The position numbers and the translations under genes were made by a program. DNA of 64,000 nt from Adineta steineri (Eukaryota > Rotifera > Eurotatoria > Adinetida > Adinetidae), in the NCBI GenBank assembly GCA_905250115.1, contig CAJNOI010000103.1:172280-236279 (forward strand), given 5' to 3'. Numbering within the stretch: position 1 is the stretch's first letter; every line of letters begins with the position of its first letter. This document shows, in pieces, positions 1 to 12,356 of this stretch. Under the pieces are notes generated by a model, which made no database searches, was not told the origin of the DNA, and worked only from the letters and a program-made list of their open reading frames with translations.

Positions 1-415
1 GTTTTATTGATACATAAAAATGAAGCTTATATTTTAAAAGAACTCGACTTTTTTTTTGAAATATATATTTCCAATACAATAATGATTGTCAAATGTCATT
101 CTACTCCATAGACCGGGATTTGATAAATGTTTGTTTATAAGTACCGGATATATAGGATTAAGGCAAATCCTGTCCAAAATAACTTTATTTAGAAAAAAAA
201 AGAAGATGAGTATTAAGTTATACTCCATGTAACTATCATTATTTAGTTCTGTTTCATAATCAATATATCTAAGATATGATGATCATTCATGAATATCTTT
301 CAGAAGGATTTGATATTAGATATGCGTGATTATTCAAAAATTTAATTTTTATAAAAAAATAGATACAAAAAAAAGATTTATGAAAACATGGAAAAAAATA
401 ATATCAATGCATAGA
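1..415. other. no gene seen
   Basis: AT-rich sequence downstream of the receptor-like gene on the minus strand. It contains A- and T-runs and no reading frame with protein-like composition. It probably holds the 3' end of the neighbouring transcript. Confidence 0.4.
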
Positions 416-1738
416 TTATGTAAGTGATTCTTCGAAAAATGATGGTCCTACTGCTGCTGCTGTTGATGCTGTTTGTGTACGATTACGTAGAAAATGTAAT
501 ACATTAGTGAAACTACTTGGAACAACTCGTCCCAAGCGATAATTGAGTAGAACACATGTGACCATAGCTGCGCAAAGGAATAGTGCAATACCTAAAATAA
601 TAGATGTTACAAAAGTTGTTGCTTTCCAAGGACTATGAACGTTATCGATTGTGCTTGTATCAATATGTTCACTAGGTGATGTTGTTATAATAGTAGATTT
701 TTCTGTTGATATTGAATATGTTGTTGTTGATTGTGTAGTTGTTGTCGTTGTCGTTGTTATTGTTGTTGTTATTGTTGTGGTTGTAGTTGTAGTCGAAGTT
801 GTTGTTCGATTTGGCCATTGACCAAACGATACAAGATGAATTGCTTTCAATTCTTCATCAAACCAAAAAATAGTTCGTACTTCATAAGTTATCAATGAAA
901 CAATTCGTACATGACCACTTGTTGTTAACCATACAAGATTATAATCATAAACAAACATAGATTGAATATCAGCTACTATACTTGTATTCAATGGTAAAAT
1001 ATTCTTTGATAAAACAAAACCACTAGGTAATAATGCTAGTACATAGATTTTTTGTGCAATACGATCAGCTACATACAAACGATTTTCATCATAAGCTAAT
1101 GTTGATACTTCATGATAACCACTATCAATAAAAAGACAAGATTGAAATGGAACTATACGAGAACGACGATCAGTACGACAATGTACTACAACTGATTGTT
1201 GATCTGCAACTGAAACACTTAAATAAAAATTCATTGCATTATTATCAATATCTGTATCATTATATATCATATTTAAAATCGGAGATGTTGAATTCCAAAG
1301 ACGTTCTTTAAACATTTCATTAAAATCAAATAACATTACTGTATGACGTAATGTCCAAAGAAGTGTTGTTTGACCTGATAAATATACTAAATTCGCTCGA
1401 CATGGTGTATCATCAACAGGTAAAAATGGTACAATATGTGATCCAACTTGTAAATCAAGGGTATAAATAGTACTTGGTGAACAGATATACAGTCTATGTA
1501 TAATATTATTTGGTGCAAAAGTTTGTAATGGATAAACAGGATCATGATGACGATAAATTAAATGAAGATCATCATGTGTATAATCAAATTCTTTAATTTT
1601 TGCAAGATAAATCTTTGATTCTGTTAAAATTCCAATTGCTGGATTTAATATACGACAATTTACATTTTGAAAAAAAAATATAATAAAAATTAAAAAACTT
1701 TGTTGGCAAATTTTAGTCATCACTTTATTTTTCATCAT
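416..1738 (-). CDS. secretory type I membrane protein: propeller-like ectodomain, Thr-rich stalk, one TM
   Basis: Single-exon frame of 440 residues. It starts with a hydrophobic signal peptide (about residues 10-28, rich in I/F/L). The ectodomain (about 30-320) has repeated short beta-type blades, for example segments with RLYICSPSTIYTLDL and NRLYVADRIAQKIYVL, which resemble the strand pattern of LDL-receptor YWTD or NHL propellers. Several N-x-S/T sites are present. A nearly pure threonine tract (about residues 325-350, encoded at 720-810) looks like an O-glycosylated mucin stalk. One transmembrane helix (about 381-403, ILGIALFLCAAMVTCVLL) precedes a short cytoplasmic tail. I do not recognise the protein; a cell-surface receptor or adhesion protein is inferred from topology only. 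Two Met codons lie close together at the start; the first was used. No intron interrupts it. Confidence 0.75.
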   Translation of the reverse strand: MMKNKVMTKICQQSFLIFIIFFFQNVNCRILNPAIGILTESKIYLAKIKEFDYTHDDLHLIYRHHDPVYPLQTFAPNNIIHRLYICSPSTIYTLDLQVGSHIVPFLPVDDTPCRANLVYLSGQTTLLWTLRHTVMLFDFNEMFKERLWNSTSPILNMIYNDTDIDNNAMNFYLSVSVADQQSVVVHCRTDRRSRIVPFQSCLFIDSGYHEVSTLAYDENRLYVADRIAQKIYVLALLPSGFVLSKNILPLNTSIVADIQSMFVYDYNLVWLTTSGHVRIVSLITYEVRTIFWFDEELKAIHLVSFGQWPNRTTTSTTTTTTTITTTITTTTTTTTQSTTTYSISTEKSTIITTSPSEHIDTSTIDNVHSPWKATTFVTSIILGIALFLCAAMVTCVLLNYRLGRVVPSSFTNVLHFLRNRTQTASTAAAVGPSFFEESLT

Positions 1739-1987
1739 ATGTTCTCGACGGTCGTGTTACTTTTGTTATCTTGTTTGATAGAAAGAAACTTACGTCATTA
1801 TGACAAAGAGCAAGAAGAACGAAATTTCGTGTTTCTTTATCAGTTTACTAAGTGTATGTCTATAGTTTCGACTCAAAGTAAGAAAAGAATTGATTCACCA
1901 ATGAACTCATAGGATAATCTGGTCTCAGATTTGACAAATCACTTAGCAAAATTCAGTCTTTAATATTGCGAAGTCATAAGTAAGAAA

Positions 1988-3789
1988 TTAATTGAAACCA
2001 AGATAATTTATAATTCGAGGACTTTTTACACGAACAACAGTTGGAGTAATTGGTAAAATGCCTTGAATACGTTGTTTATCATGAAAATTTGTTTCATCGG
2101 ATGGAAGATTTTTAACACCACCAAGTTCTTTTTCATATTGTTCAAGTGTTGATAACATTGACTTAATAATAAATTCATTATGTTCATTTAATGTTTGTTT
2201 TGCAGATTTAATATGAATGAAAAAAAGTCCAATACTAATTAAAGCAATAGACTAAAATATGGATTGATATTGCAAAAGATAATATATAACAACGTACAAG
2301 AAGAATAATGAGAACAATATCTCCAATAGTAGTTATTTTCATTGTTGAATCAATGAAATGTTTGACTTGTGGAATACATGAAATCTAGGAATGAAGATTG
2401 TAGACATTGAAAACAAGTAAACATATATTTTATACATCTATATATGAATTTGTTTTAGTTGGACTCATTGAACAAAGAATATCTATAATGGAAAAAGAAA
2501 ATCTTATAAAATAATATTTGAAGATTTATACTCACTAGCTCGACAACATGATTGTGGTACATCACGTCCAGACAAGTTATGAAAATAGCTGTTCCGATAA
2601 TCTGTAATTGAATTATTTAATCCACAGCATGAATACTAAGAAAAAAGTATATGTAAAATTTGATTCTTCTTTATTTATATTTTACTTTTTCTTGTAATTC
2701 ATTCCAAAATAATGTTATAGGATTATCTGTTATATCATCAAAATCTTTAATAGAAATTTGCATATATTTTTCTAATTTATCTATTAATGATTGTCTGTTT
2801 ATATATAATATAATTGGTAATACAATAGATAATGCAAAAGCTATAAGAATATTCAATATACCAACTAGAGTCAACAAAAATGAACAAGTAAATGCTCCTA
2901 ATGATGAACATAATGCTGCAATAATTAATAGCATACTGTAGAATATTATATAACCAATAATCTATTAGAAATTCATAAAAAATTTTACTATTGAATGATT
3001 CATATTTTTACAAACTCCTTGAAAAAAGAATGTTCTATAAAATTTACTAAATGTACGAATAAATGTTAACATAGGTTGTCGGTGATCACTAACAAGGATC
3101 AAGTATATTGAAAAACATAGAAGACTAAAACCAATAATCTAACAAATATAATTTGTAAAGTTTTGAATATTTATTTTCCTTAATTTTTACGAAAATCCAT
3201 CCACTTGAAATCATTCCTATGTATCTTCCTATCGAAGCTATTCGAGTTAGAAACTAAACATTTTTATAATAATTTTAATTATAAATATGTGTCACATACA
3301 GCTTTAATATCGTATTTAAATGGATGCTATTTATTTCAAAAAAAAAGTAATTAAGAAAATATTGATTTTCTTGAAGTACGAAATATCTACTTTAAATGTA
3401 CGTTTCCATTTTTGTTTAAAATCTTTTTCAAATGAATTTAATAAATGCGATTTCATAGCTATATAACGTCGATAAGCAATATGTTCTAAACGACGACGAT
3501 AATCATCAGTCTGTTGTTGTAAAGCTGCATAAGGAGCCATTATAGGACCAAACAGATCAGCCACACAATCCGAACAATCATAATCAAAGTCTGTAACATT
3601 AAAACAGATTAATCAGATGATGATCACTAATATAAATATACCTGCTTGAATTTCTGAAGTTTTCGAATGATTTACTTCAGGAAATTGAGGAAAATTCATC
3701 GTTAGTGCTAGAGCATGATTAGGTTCAAGTGGAATGAAATATTCATCATTAGTATCATTATTGATAGTTGAATTAGTTGGTATTTCCAT
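1988..3789 (-). CDS. tetraspanin-like four-TM protein with long N-terminal tail
   Basis: Eight or more exons joined by short introns, starting at the ATG at 3789 and ending with TAA at 1988-1990. The assembled protein has a polar N-terminal tail of about 120 residues, then TM1 (IIGFSLLCFSIYLILV, near 3120), TM2 (near 2930), TM3 (near 2840) and TM4 (near 2310). Between TM3 and TM4 an exon at about 2538-2638 carries the tetraspanin large-loop signature CCG followed by a P-x-S-C-C motif (YSCCGLNNS and VPQSCC). Further loop cysteines lie in the next two small exons. Tetraspanins organise membrane microdomains; the partner is unknown. The long N-terminal tail is unusual, since most tetraspanins have only about ten residues before TM1. 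The C-terminal tail of about 80 residues is also long. The family call is firm on the CCG motif and four helices; exon edges are approximate. Confidence 0.75.
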
Positions 3790-4451
3790 TAGACTATATT
3801 CTTTTAATTAATCTCTAAATAACAAGTACTATTGATTTATTCGCGCTAGTATAAAGACAATTTTGTCTTAATAGTTGACAAGTTGGATTTTAATTATGAA
3901 GTATTTTATAAGACTTTATCGTATTCATATAGACTATCTTCAAATTTTATGAAAATTTTTTGTGTGCTATTCTTGAGGGTGATGACTTATTTATCATTGA
4001 GTTTTAATGTTACTAAATTTCATCGATACACACTTCATTGAAAGTTTTAGTAACTTTTGCAAAATTATGAAACTACCCATAGATTAATTTCAATAGAATT
4101 ACACATAATTAATTGATAAAAACAGAAATTTCATCCGTCGCGTCGATCTACTAACATATATACATATATGTATATACATATAAATAAATAAGTTTACTTA
4201 CGATTATACATCTCTATTCCCGTTTTCTTCATTTACTTAGTATATAGTCGTATCCGTTTTTATTCTTTCTTTTTCTCTGTCTCTTTTTTTTCTTCTCATC
4301 ATCAAATTGTTTAATTTACTCGAAAGCTTTACTTTAGGATCAGTGAACAAAGAAAAAAAAACCTATCAATGAGACACATACTAATAAAAGGTCGATTAGA
4401 GAAGAAAGAATTTATCATATTGATATATCTCTATTCGAAATTTTTTTTACA
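3790..4451. promoter_or_regulatory. shared upstream region of divergent tetraspanin-like and FAM43-like genes
   Basis: About 660 bases between two divergent start codons. It must hold both 5' regions but shows no TATA box or other element I can place with confidence. It has pyrimidine-rich runs near 4260-4300 and an AT-alternating stretch near 4155-4190. Confidence 0.3.
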
Positions 4452-5293
4452 ATGAGTGGAAATGATGATAATCTTCAACCAGTTAAATATCTCGGGAAAG
4501 TACGTTCATTATATGCACATGGAATAGGTGTAGCTATTGTAAGTTATTCTTTTTTTCCTTGTATTTATAAAATAACTTTTTCCTAAATAAATATTTAATT
4601 TTAAAGGAACCTGTACGTATTGTATGGACTCGTTCAAAAAAAGGTTCACGATATAATCGTTGTGCTATATCAATACATCCATTTGGTTTATCTATTTATG
4701 AAGAAATAGCTAATGGAACATATAAAAATGTTTGGTCAGATGGTATTGAAGATATATCTTATTGTGTTGCTGAACCATTATATCGTCGTATATTTGCATG
4801 GATTGCTCGTTCACCACGTACAAATGAACTTGAATGTCATGTTATATTATGTAAAACAAGTAAACGTGCACGTATCTTAGCTGAATTATTAGCAAAATCA
4901 TTTCATGATTCTTATCGTTATCGACAACAACAACAACAACAGCAGCAGCAGCAACAACAACAACAACGAGCTATTGAAACAACATCATTATCTGCACGTT
5001 GTTCTGTATGTGATACTATCGCTCGACAAGAACAAAATACTCGTTTACGTCCATCTCTATTTCGAAGTCATTCACATGATCATAATTATCATGATGATAT
5101 TGAACGAAATCGACAAAAAATACCGAATGATTATGAACGTGTATCATCATTTAATACATCAAATGTTGCACGAGCTTTTGTACGAAGTTATGAAGGAAAT
5201 TCAAGGAATAGCAGTAGTCGTCGAAGTATTGATAATGATACAACATTAGCTGATGAAGAATCAATTAAACCAGTTGAATATTATCGAGGATAG
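4452..5293 (+). CDS. PTB/PID-domain protein, FAM43-like
   Basis: Two exons, 4452-4538 and 4607-5293, with a 68-base GT-AG intron, giving 257 residues. The N-terminal 140 residues look like a phosphotyrosine-binding (PID) domain of the FAM43 type: PVKYLGKV at the first strand, the G-x-G loop, a VRIVWTRSK segment, YCVAEP, FAWIAR and ECHVILCK near the end of the domain, in the same order as vertebrate FAM43A/B. After the domain comes a run of 14 glutamines (CAA/CAG codons, about 4924-4965) and a low-complexity polar tail rich in Ser, Arg and His. PTB domains bind NPxY-type peptides; the ligand here is unknown. It is shorter than vertebrate FAM43A. DAB/NUMB-type PTB proteins are the alternative, but the FAWIAR and YCVAEP blocks favour FAM43. 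Confidence 0.7.
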
Positions 5294-6350
5294 AAAGTTC
5301 AACAAAAAAAAGAAGCAAATTAAGATTTATTTGTATATGTATTAGAGCCAAGGATAAAACTTAGTAGATATATAGTCGAGTACTACTAAGCACAAATGAC
5401 CTTTCTCTGTTCGTTTTTTTTCTTTCTTTTTTATATTATTCTTAGTCTCCATATGAACAAAAAAAAGGATAATAAAACTGTATGTTTAATTTTAATTGAC
5501 TAATGAAAATTATAAAATACTTTTTGTATATTGATGATTTACCTTCAACACAAGGTTCTTTTTTAATCCCGATACAGTTATGGCTATTAAACACAAGGAC
5601 GTCTGAATGGTTAAGATTAATGATGTAGAACGTTAAATGATCTATGAATAATATCCGAAATTGTTTTATAATAACAGAAGAGAGTAGAAGTTGAACCATT
5701 AATTCATTTAATGTACATGTCTTCTTAACTTTATAATGCATTCGGTAATATCGTTTAGTCTCGAAGGTATACATTGGTAACAATGAAGCGTTTATATATG
5801 GTGACTTACTATTTAAAACCGCTCATTATTACTTTTTTGCAATTGAATTACTCAAATACATATAAACAAACATTGTATAAAAGATCGATAAGCTCTATTA
5901 AACAAATAGTACATATATCAAAGTTAGAACACACAAGCTTCGTTTATAATAAACAAAAAATATGATATAAAACAAGTTATGATCATTAGTATACTACTGG
6001 TAATGCAAGACTCTTCGCAAAGCAAAAAAATTTAATTTGATTAAGATGCACTACTATTAAATTTAAATTAAGTACAGAACGAATCTATCTCGATCATGTT
6101 AATAGAATTATTGAGCTAGACAATATAGTAAGTGATTTATCTATAGAAATGCTACTTATTCTCGGTTCATATACTATCGATTATTCTAAATGATATTCTA
6201 TCTCTACCTCGAAAATATAGAAAATATAGAAAAAAAACCTATTTATTCCAAATAAAAACAAAAATGTATTTTTTAAAATTTTTTATTTTTGTCTGAGCCT
6301 AGCACACATAGATTTAGAAAGAGAACAAATAAAAATATGAAATGTTTATT
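5294..6350. other. convergent intergenic spacer, no gene seen
   Basis: Region between the 3' ends of the FAM43-like gene (+) and TMEM231 (-). Frames found here are short, low in complexity and rich in I/Y/K, as expected for random AT-rich DNA. Confidence 0.45.
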
Positions 6351-7304
6351 TTAAGATTTATATCGATGACGAGGCATATCTACTAATGTTCGTACCAATT
6401 GATTTTGAAAAACAAATTCTTTTATTCGATTAAATATCATAATAAATGGTAAAAGTACAGATAAATATTGTATCCAACCCCATTTAAATTCTTGCCAAAA
6501 ACCAGGTATGAATCTTATAGATTGACTATTAACATTAATTGTTATATTAATATTTAATGACGAATCAGTACTCGTTGTACCAGATGCCCATTTTAAAGAT
6601 TCTGATTGATATGATGTATAATATTTTCTCTTAAAATAAGTATTCAAGATAGGATTAAAATCTATTGGTGATGTTGCAAGTAAACTATCTGTATCAATAA
6701 TTGATTGATTATATGTTATATCATTGCCTGAACTTTGTATTGGTTGTCGCTGTTGAAATATTAAATTTCCTTCTGCAGTTACCGTTGGATTAGACGCTAA
6801 ACTCATCCCATTAGAATAAAGGTTAATTAATGCCATTGTTTTCATATTAATATACTGTCTAGCTCGTAATTCATATTGAAATATGAGCCAAACATTAATA
6901 TTATTAATAACAATAGTATTATCATCAAAAGGGAATTGAAATGCAATAGAAAATTGATTATCAATACCATTTCCATTTGTATCATTGGATGTTAAACTAT
7001 TTATTCCAGAAATAAAAGCATCACGAAAAGCTGTATTTAATGGTGCATAAGATGAACTAATTTTAACTTGGCTTCCTACCGAATTCGTATAATCAATTGT
7101 GACAATATAGCCAGAATAACTAACGCGTGCTTGTTCACTATAACTTCCTTCTTTTATCCAAAATCCTTCAGCAAAATAAGCAAAGAGAAATGGTGGTAAA
7201 AATGTTAATATTGTACAAAGAATTACAAAACATGTTGCTAATGAAAACAAATTTGCACGATAATGAAATCGATCGGAATGAGAAAATACTTCATATAAAG
7301 GCAT
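6351..7304 (-). CDS. TMEM231: transmembrane protein 231 (ciliary transition-zone B9/MKS complex)
   Basis: Intronless frame of 317 residues, about the size of vertebrate TMEM231. It starts with M-P-L-Y-E-V-F-S-H, close to the vertebrate start. It then has TM1 (about 22-46), the GFWIKEGSYSEQ block, a lumenal or extracellular domain with D-x-N-G-N-G-I-D, a LIFQQRQPI segment, and near the end PGFWQEFKWGWIQYLS leading into TM2 and the KEFVFQNQLV block. The order and spacing of these blocks match TMEM231. The protein acts at the ciliary transition zone with B9D1/B9D2/MKS1 in the barrier that sorts ciliary membrane proteins. The neighbouring IP6 kinase gene is divergent. The lack of introns is notable beside its heavily split neighbours. 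Confidence 0.93.
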   Translation of the reverse strand: MPLYEVFSHSDRFHYRANLFSLATCFVILCTILTFLPPFLFAYFAEGFWIKEGSYSEQARVSYSGYIVTIDYTNSVGSQVKISSSYAPLNTAFRDAFISGINSLTSNDTNGNGIDNQFSIAFQFPFDDNTIVINNINVWLIFQYELRARQYINMKTMALINLYSNGMSLASNPTVTAEGNLIFQQRQPIQSSGNDITYNQSIIDTDSLLATSPIDFNPILNTYFKRKYYTSYQSESLKWASGTTSTDSSLNINITINVNSQSIRFIPGFWQEFKWGWIQYLSVLLPFIMIFNRIKEFVFQNQLVRTLVDMPRHRYKS

Positions 7305-8055
7305 TTTCTTTTTATTATTAAATGAATAAAATTTCTAATCATGAATATAAAAGAAACGCCATAAGATCGATTCATTGCTTAGTATAAACCTCTATGATTC
7401 TTTTAGTTAAATTTGATTGGTTGTTATTTGACAGATAAAAAAAGAACTTTTCATATATATAAATATTATATTAATTGGAGGATAAAGAGAGAACTCTATG
7501 GTATCATTTGAGTATGATTTATCGTACAGAACAAGTCCATGTACTATGTACCTGTTTTAGTATACAATCAATCAAATATAATATTTCCTTTGATATAAAC
7601 GTGTGTGATCTTATATGATAGAATATATGTTTAATAGATCATAGATACATTTTTAATACATTATTTCGGTTGATAAAATGACAATATGTACTTCAATGAT
7701 TCATAATATTATGTATAAAAAAAAGATTGAACAAAATAGAGGTGTGTCTCTCGTATATATCGGACGAATAAGTAATGTGAATATTTGCGTTTCATTGACA
7801 GTATAAAAACGAAATGTAATAAGCAATCACATATAATCATTGATTTCGTTTATCATGTCTTTTGTCTATCCATGGTTACACGTTATATGTATATATATAT
7901 CTCAATGTAATATGCAATATAATGAGTATATTCTTTTCAATGTACTTACTGGATTGTTTTATAGTATAATATTAAACTATATATTTTAGATAAAATTATT
8001 CTGTCTATGTGTTTATATACAACTGAATTGTGTTCTATTGTTGCTATTAAATTCC
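7305..8055. promoter_or_regulatory. upstream region of divergent TMEM231 and IP6K genes
   Basis: About 750 bases between two divergent start codons. It is AT-rich with an ATATAT run at 7889-7902. No specific motif can be defended. Confidence 0.3.
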
Positions 8056-10022
8056 ATGGTCCGAATGAATGAATGCGAATACAACACTCAACAATCATCG
8101 ATACAATTATCGCCTTTTTTTCATCAAGTAATTCTTTTTAGAAATTTAATTTGATAATAAGAATAATTTTTTTGTTTTTTTAAAAATAAAAGGTTGGCGG
8201 TCATTCATCAATGTTTCAATATGACAAAGATACTGTTTGTAAAGTATTAGAATTACCGGAATTAGATTTTTATCAATCAATGCCTGATTCATTAAAAAAA
8301 TTTACACCGGAATTTCGTGGTAAAATTTGTTTTTTTCTTGTTGATTATTAATTCTATTTAATAATTCTTTGAGGTATTATATCAGTACAATATTGTGAAG
8401 ATGAATTCGGTTTTATTAAACTTATTGCTCGACCACAAACAACTTGTACAGATGATGATCAAATATCAAATGAAGAAAATATATCAATAACAACTGATCC
8501 TCAATCAATCGATACGAATAATCCAAAAAAATCCGTACAGTTAGTATTAGAAATTTTCTAATTATATATTTTTTCTCTTATGATTTTCTTCTGTTGAATA
8601 GATTACGTTGTTCAAAAGATGGACATATTGATTATTCGAATAGTATAGGAAATGATATTGTTAATTATGAACAAGGAAAAACAATCATATCAAAAATAAA
8701 TCCTTGGAGTTTACAATTATGTAAAAAGAAAGCTGAAAAATTACATCAAGAATTAATGGATGCTGGATATGTTACTGTTGCACAAAGTAAATATATTACA
8801 AGTTTTTTAAGTTATTTGTAAAATTAAAAGGTATTAGAAATTTTAATGATTCTATTCTAAAATCAATTCTTAGAATCAAGTATTTTTTGACCTTGAAAAA
8901 TAAACTTCCTTAAATTCAAACCCAAATGTTTTTAGTTTATTGAATCATGTGAAGTTTAGTCATACATAGTACATGTATTAGAAGACTTACTGTCTATTCG
9001 TCAATAGGGCATTCGCGATTGACGAAACTTCAGGCGTCATTTAGCGTAATACTAGTATATTCTCGCCAACTGTAATAACATAAGATTAGTATAGAACACA
9101 TGTGGAAAATTAACCTAATATTATTAGAATAAGCATACCATAGTTTAAACTTTTCACTATAGTTACTAGGAGCTATTTTTACATATGTGTAATCACATAA
9201 TGCCACTGGCGAATTTTGGGAATCCCTATAACTAAATTAATACGAGCATCTACATATCGAGAGAAAAGTTAGACTTGAGTCTTAATCTCAATTCTATCGT
9301 GATCATTGCATTAAAAATATTTTTAAATTCTAATAATCTCTTGTTTTATCTTTATAGAATATATGCTATTAGAAGATGTTACAGCTCGATTTCGTCATCC
9401 ATGTATACTTGATTTAAAAATGGGTAAAAGACAATATGCTGATATTGATTCTGATAAAAAGCGTCAATCAAAAATTCAAAAATGTGCATCATCAACTTCA
9501 TCAACATTAGGTGTACGTTTATGTGGAATGCAGGTAAGTTGCTTTTCTTATTCAAATCAAATTGAATATTAAAAATTTTATTTTGATTAGGTTTACCAAA
9601 TCGATAGTGGTCGATTTATGTTTACTGATAAATACCGAGGACGAATATTAACTGTTGAAGGTTTTCGTTCAGAATTAGCAGAATTTTTTAATAATGGTCG
9701 TATAAAACGTCTTGATATTGTACCTGAAATTATTGAACGACTTAAATCTTTATATGAAACAATAAATTCTTTACCTAAATATCGTTTTTATAGTGGTAGT
9801 CTTTTAATTGTTTATGATGGTTTACCACAATCGAATCGAATTGATATACGTATGATCGATTTTGCTCATTCAATATGTGCTTCAACAACTGATGAAACTA
9901 CAGCATCAAATAATCATTTAGGTCCAGATAGAGGATATTTATTTGGACTTGAACGTCTTATTGATGCTTTTAAAGAAATATTCAATGATCGAACCAAATC
10001 AACAATAAATATTGATACTTAA
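8056..10022 (+). CDS. IP6K: inositol hexakisphosphate kinase
   Basis: Six exons at about 8056-8127, 8193-8319, 8374-8539, 8602-8786, 9358-9533 and 9591-10022 give 385 residues. The fourth intron is long (about 570 bases); the others are 54-66. N-terminal block PFFHQVGGHSSMF followed by TVCKVLE is the IP6K start. The inositol-polyphosphate-kinase signature PCILDLKMGKRQY (P-x-x-x-D-x-K-x-G) is encoded at about 9400-9435, followed by LGVRLCGMQVY. The Ser-Ser-Leu-Leu type motif appears as SGSLLIVYDG, and the metal-binding IDFAH at about 9857-9872. These identify the IP6K branch rather than IPMK or IP3K, as IP6K alone has the N-terminal HQVGGH block. It makes the pyrophosphate InsP7 from InsP6, acting in the nucleus and cytosol. 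All catalytic motifs look intact. Confidence 0.93.
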
Positions 10023-12356
10023 ATATAGATAAATATTTCATATTCTTTTATTTCTTCTTTTGTTTATATGAAAGTGCAATAGTTACAGTTATTGTCTCAT
10101 TTGTGTGTGTGTGTGTGTGTTTGTGTGTGTGTGTGCGTGTGCGTGTGTGTGTATATATATGTTATCACTTTTCTTCTTTGCTTATTCTTGATGCATTTTA
10201 AACCCGGTTTCTGATTTTATTGTTGGTTTTTGTTTATCAAAAGTAAGATAAAAACAGAAACATTTATTCTTCATTCTTATGATCGATTTTACACATTGGA
10301 AAAAAAACAAAAGAAATTTTTATAAAGAGAAAGAAAACCCGGTTCATTTATTAAATCTTTCTCAGGTATATACACCATTTTTTCGTATATGCATTTTCTC
10401 TGATGTAATCTTCTTCTTTATGAATATATATATATGTTCAGGTCTTTCTTGATATAGTTTTCTCTTTTTTTCTCCTTGCTGCTATTGTATTACAGTAATC
10501 CAGCAAATGATATATATGTTTGTAGTCAATTCTTTCGATGTCTTTTCTCTCTTTTTTTTTGTGCATTTTATTGTATAACTATTATTTCTATCAGAATAAA
10601 ATTTGACCTGTATAAATGTCTCGTCTTTTTTTTATTATAGAAATATTTCCCTATAATACATTGGCAACGTTATATGTCCTATAGATATTTTGTCTGTAGC
10701 TAGGATTTGTGATTTTTAAAATATTTTTTTGCTTTTAGGAGATAAAAGTCACGAGCAAAATGTTGTTACTTCAAAACACAGGTAGAAAAATGAATATTTC
10801 TACTTTTAAAAATCATGAAACTATTTCTGCAAGGTCATAACGACTGAATGCCATAATTTAGTATAGATTTTTCGCTAGACAGGAATTCCAGCAAAATGAG
10901 TATCGTTTTAAAAGAAAAGTTAATATAAACTAAATCCTGTTGAAACTCTTGTAGTTTCACGTATCGACAGGTTATGTACTCAGAATTTTGAATTAATCCG
11001 TACGAATGTCTTGCTGAAGGACATATTTCCTTTGTAACTATAAAACAATGCTATTAATTATCGCCCACGATTGAAGATCTCTTTAATTAATAAGTGGCTC
11101 AATAAATTAAAAAATTTAATTTTTGTAAATCCATGTGTTAAAACTTCATAAAGAAATTTGTCGAGCGTCTGAAATTAATTAGATTTATAAAGATAGTTTT
11201 ATCTTTTGTAATAGGACAAGCGTGTGTTTAGGTTTTTCTTAGAAATAAATATATATATTCTTATTCTAATCTCAATCTGAGTTGTGTTATTTTTCTAAGT
11301 TTTAGTTCTTATTCGAGAGTAAGTGTAGTTCCGCATTTTTTTTCTATTTCTCGTTTAATTAATAATTACTGACTACAGTGTTCTATTTTCCTTATAGAAA
11401 AAAAGTTGAAACTAACTTATTATTTCCTTTTGTAATTAGTGCTTTTATAAAACAAGACAAAAAGAAAATTATTAAAATATAATCTGTTCTAACCTATACT
11501 TTAGTGTGACCCACTCATACGACGAAATGAAAGCTTGATCACTTACGTTCATCTATTATTAGATACTCTCAACTCCATTATAGATATATATATACTAATT
11601 TAGTTTTCTATTCGCGATCAATTATAAACTATAGATAGATTGTTTCAGTAGTGGGAAGATGATATTTAGTGCCTAAAAATATTATTCTTTCGTAGAAATA
11701 AGAGAAAATAATTAGCATAATTGACAAGAATATAAAACGGTTATTTATATAGTAAAAATATGAATTTTTAAGTAAGAATAATGACGTTACATTCTAACTG
11801 AAATTTTATAGCATATATAAAAAAATTATGTTTATAGATTGATTTTCTGACTCATTCCTAATTAATAGAAAGATGTATTGATGTGGAATAATAAAATGTG
11901 CACTATCAAAATTAGATTTTGATATGCCTGACTTTTCTCTTTTTCTTTACAATCTTTTGTGATATAGTAAATATCCAGCCTTTGAGATAATTTTTATTAT
12001 ATATACATTAAAAATTAAGTAGATAAAATAGTAACCTCAAAAGAAAATAATTTTTTTTAATAAAAACATCATTATATATTAAGATTATAAATATCGTTAA
12101 TGATTTATTGTTGTGTCGAGTATATTCATTTAATTGTTCACATCAAGGATAAAATTTCGATACACAGGTATTACACTGAATGAACAAGAACAATAATAAT
12201 AGAAAAACAGTACATTGAAAAATAAATAGTAATGAGGCTCATTTGTGAGATTAAACACGAGATAGTCATTTTCTTTTTCTAAAGATAAAACGAATTTTTA
12301 TACTACCCAATCTAATCGTATAGTATAATAATAATAAAAAACAGTAAAACGTTTAA
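10023..12356. other. convergent intergenic region, 2.3 kb, no gene seen
   Basis: Lies between the 3' ends of IP6K (+) and the GPCR gene (-). It contains a TG microsatellite, pyrimidine-rich runs and many stops in all frames. No conserved protein block was found. Confidence 0.4.
10102..10160. repeat. (TG)n microsatellite
   Basis: About 59 bases of TG dinucleotides with a few TT and GCG interruptions, running into a short TA run. It lies in or just beyond the IP6K 3' UTR. Confidence 0.95.

Noticed and set aside
4905-5249. Asn/His/Met-rich frame overlapping the FAM43-like gene
   Set aside because: It is the CAA/CAG tract and the following coding exon read in another frame.
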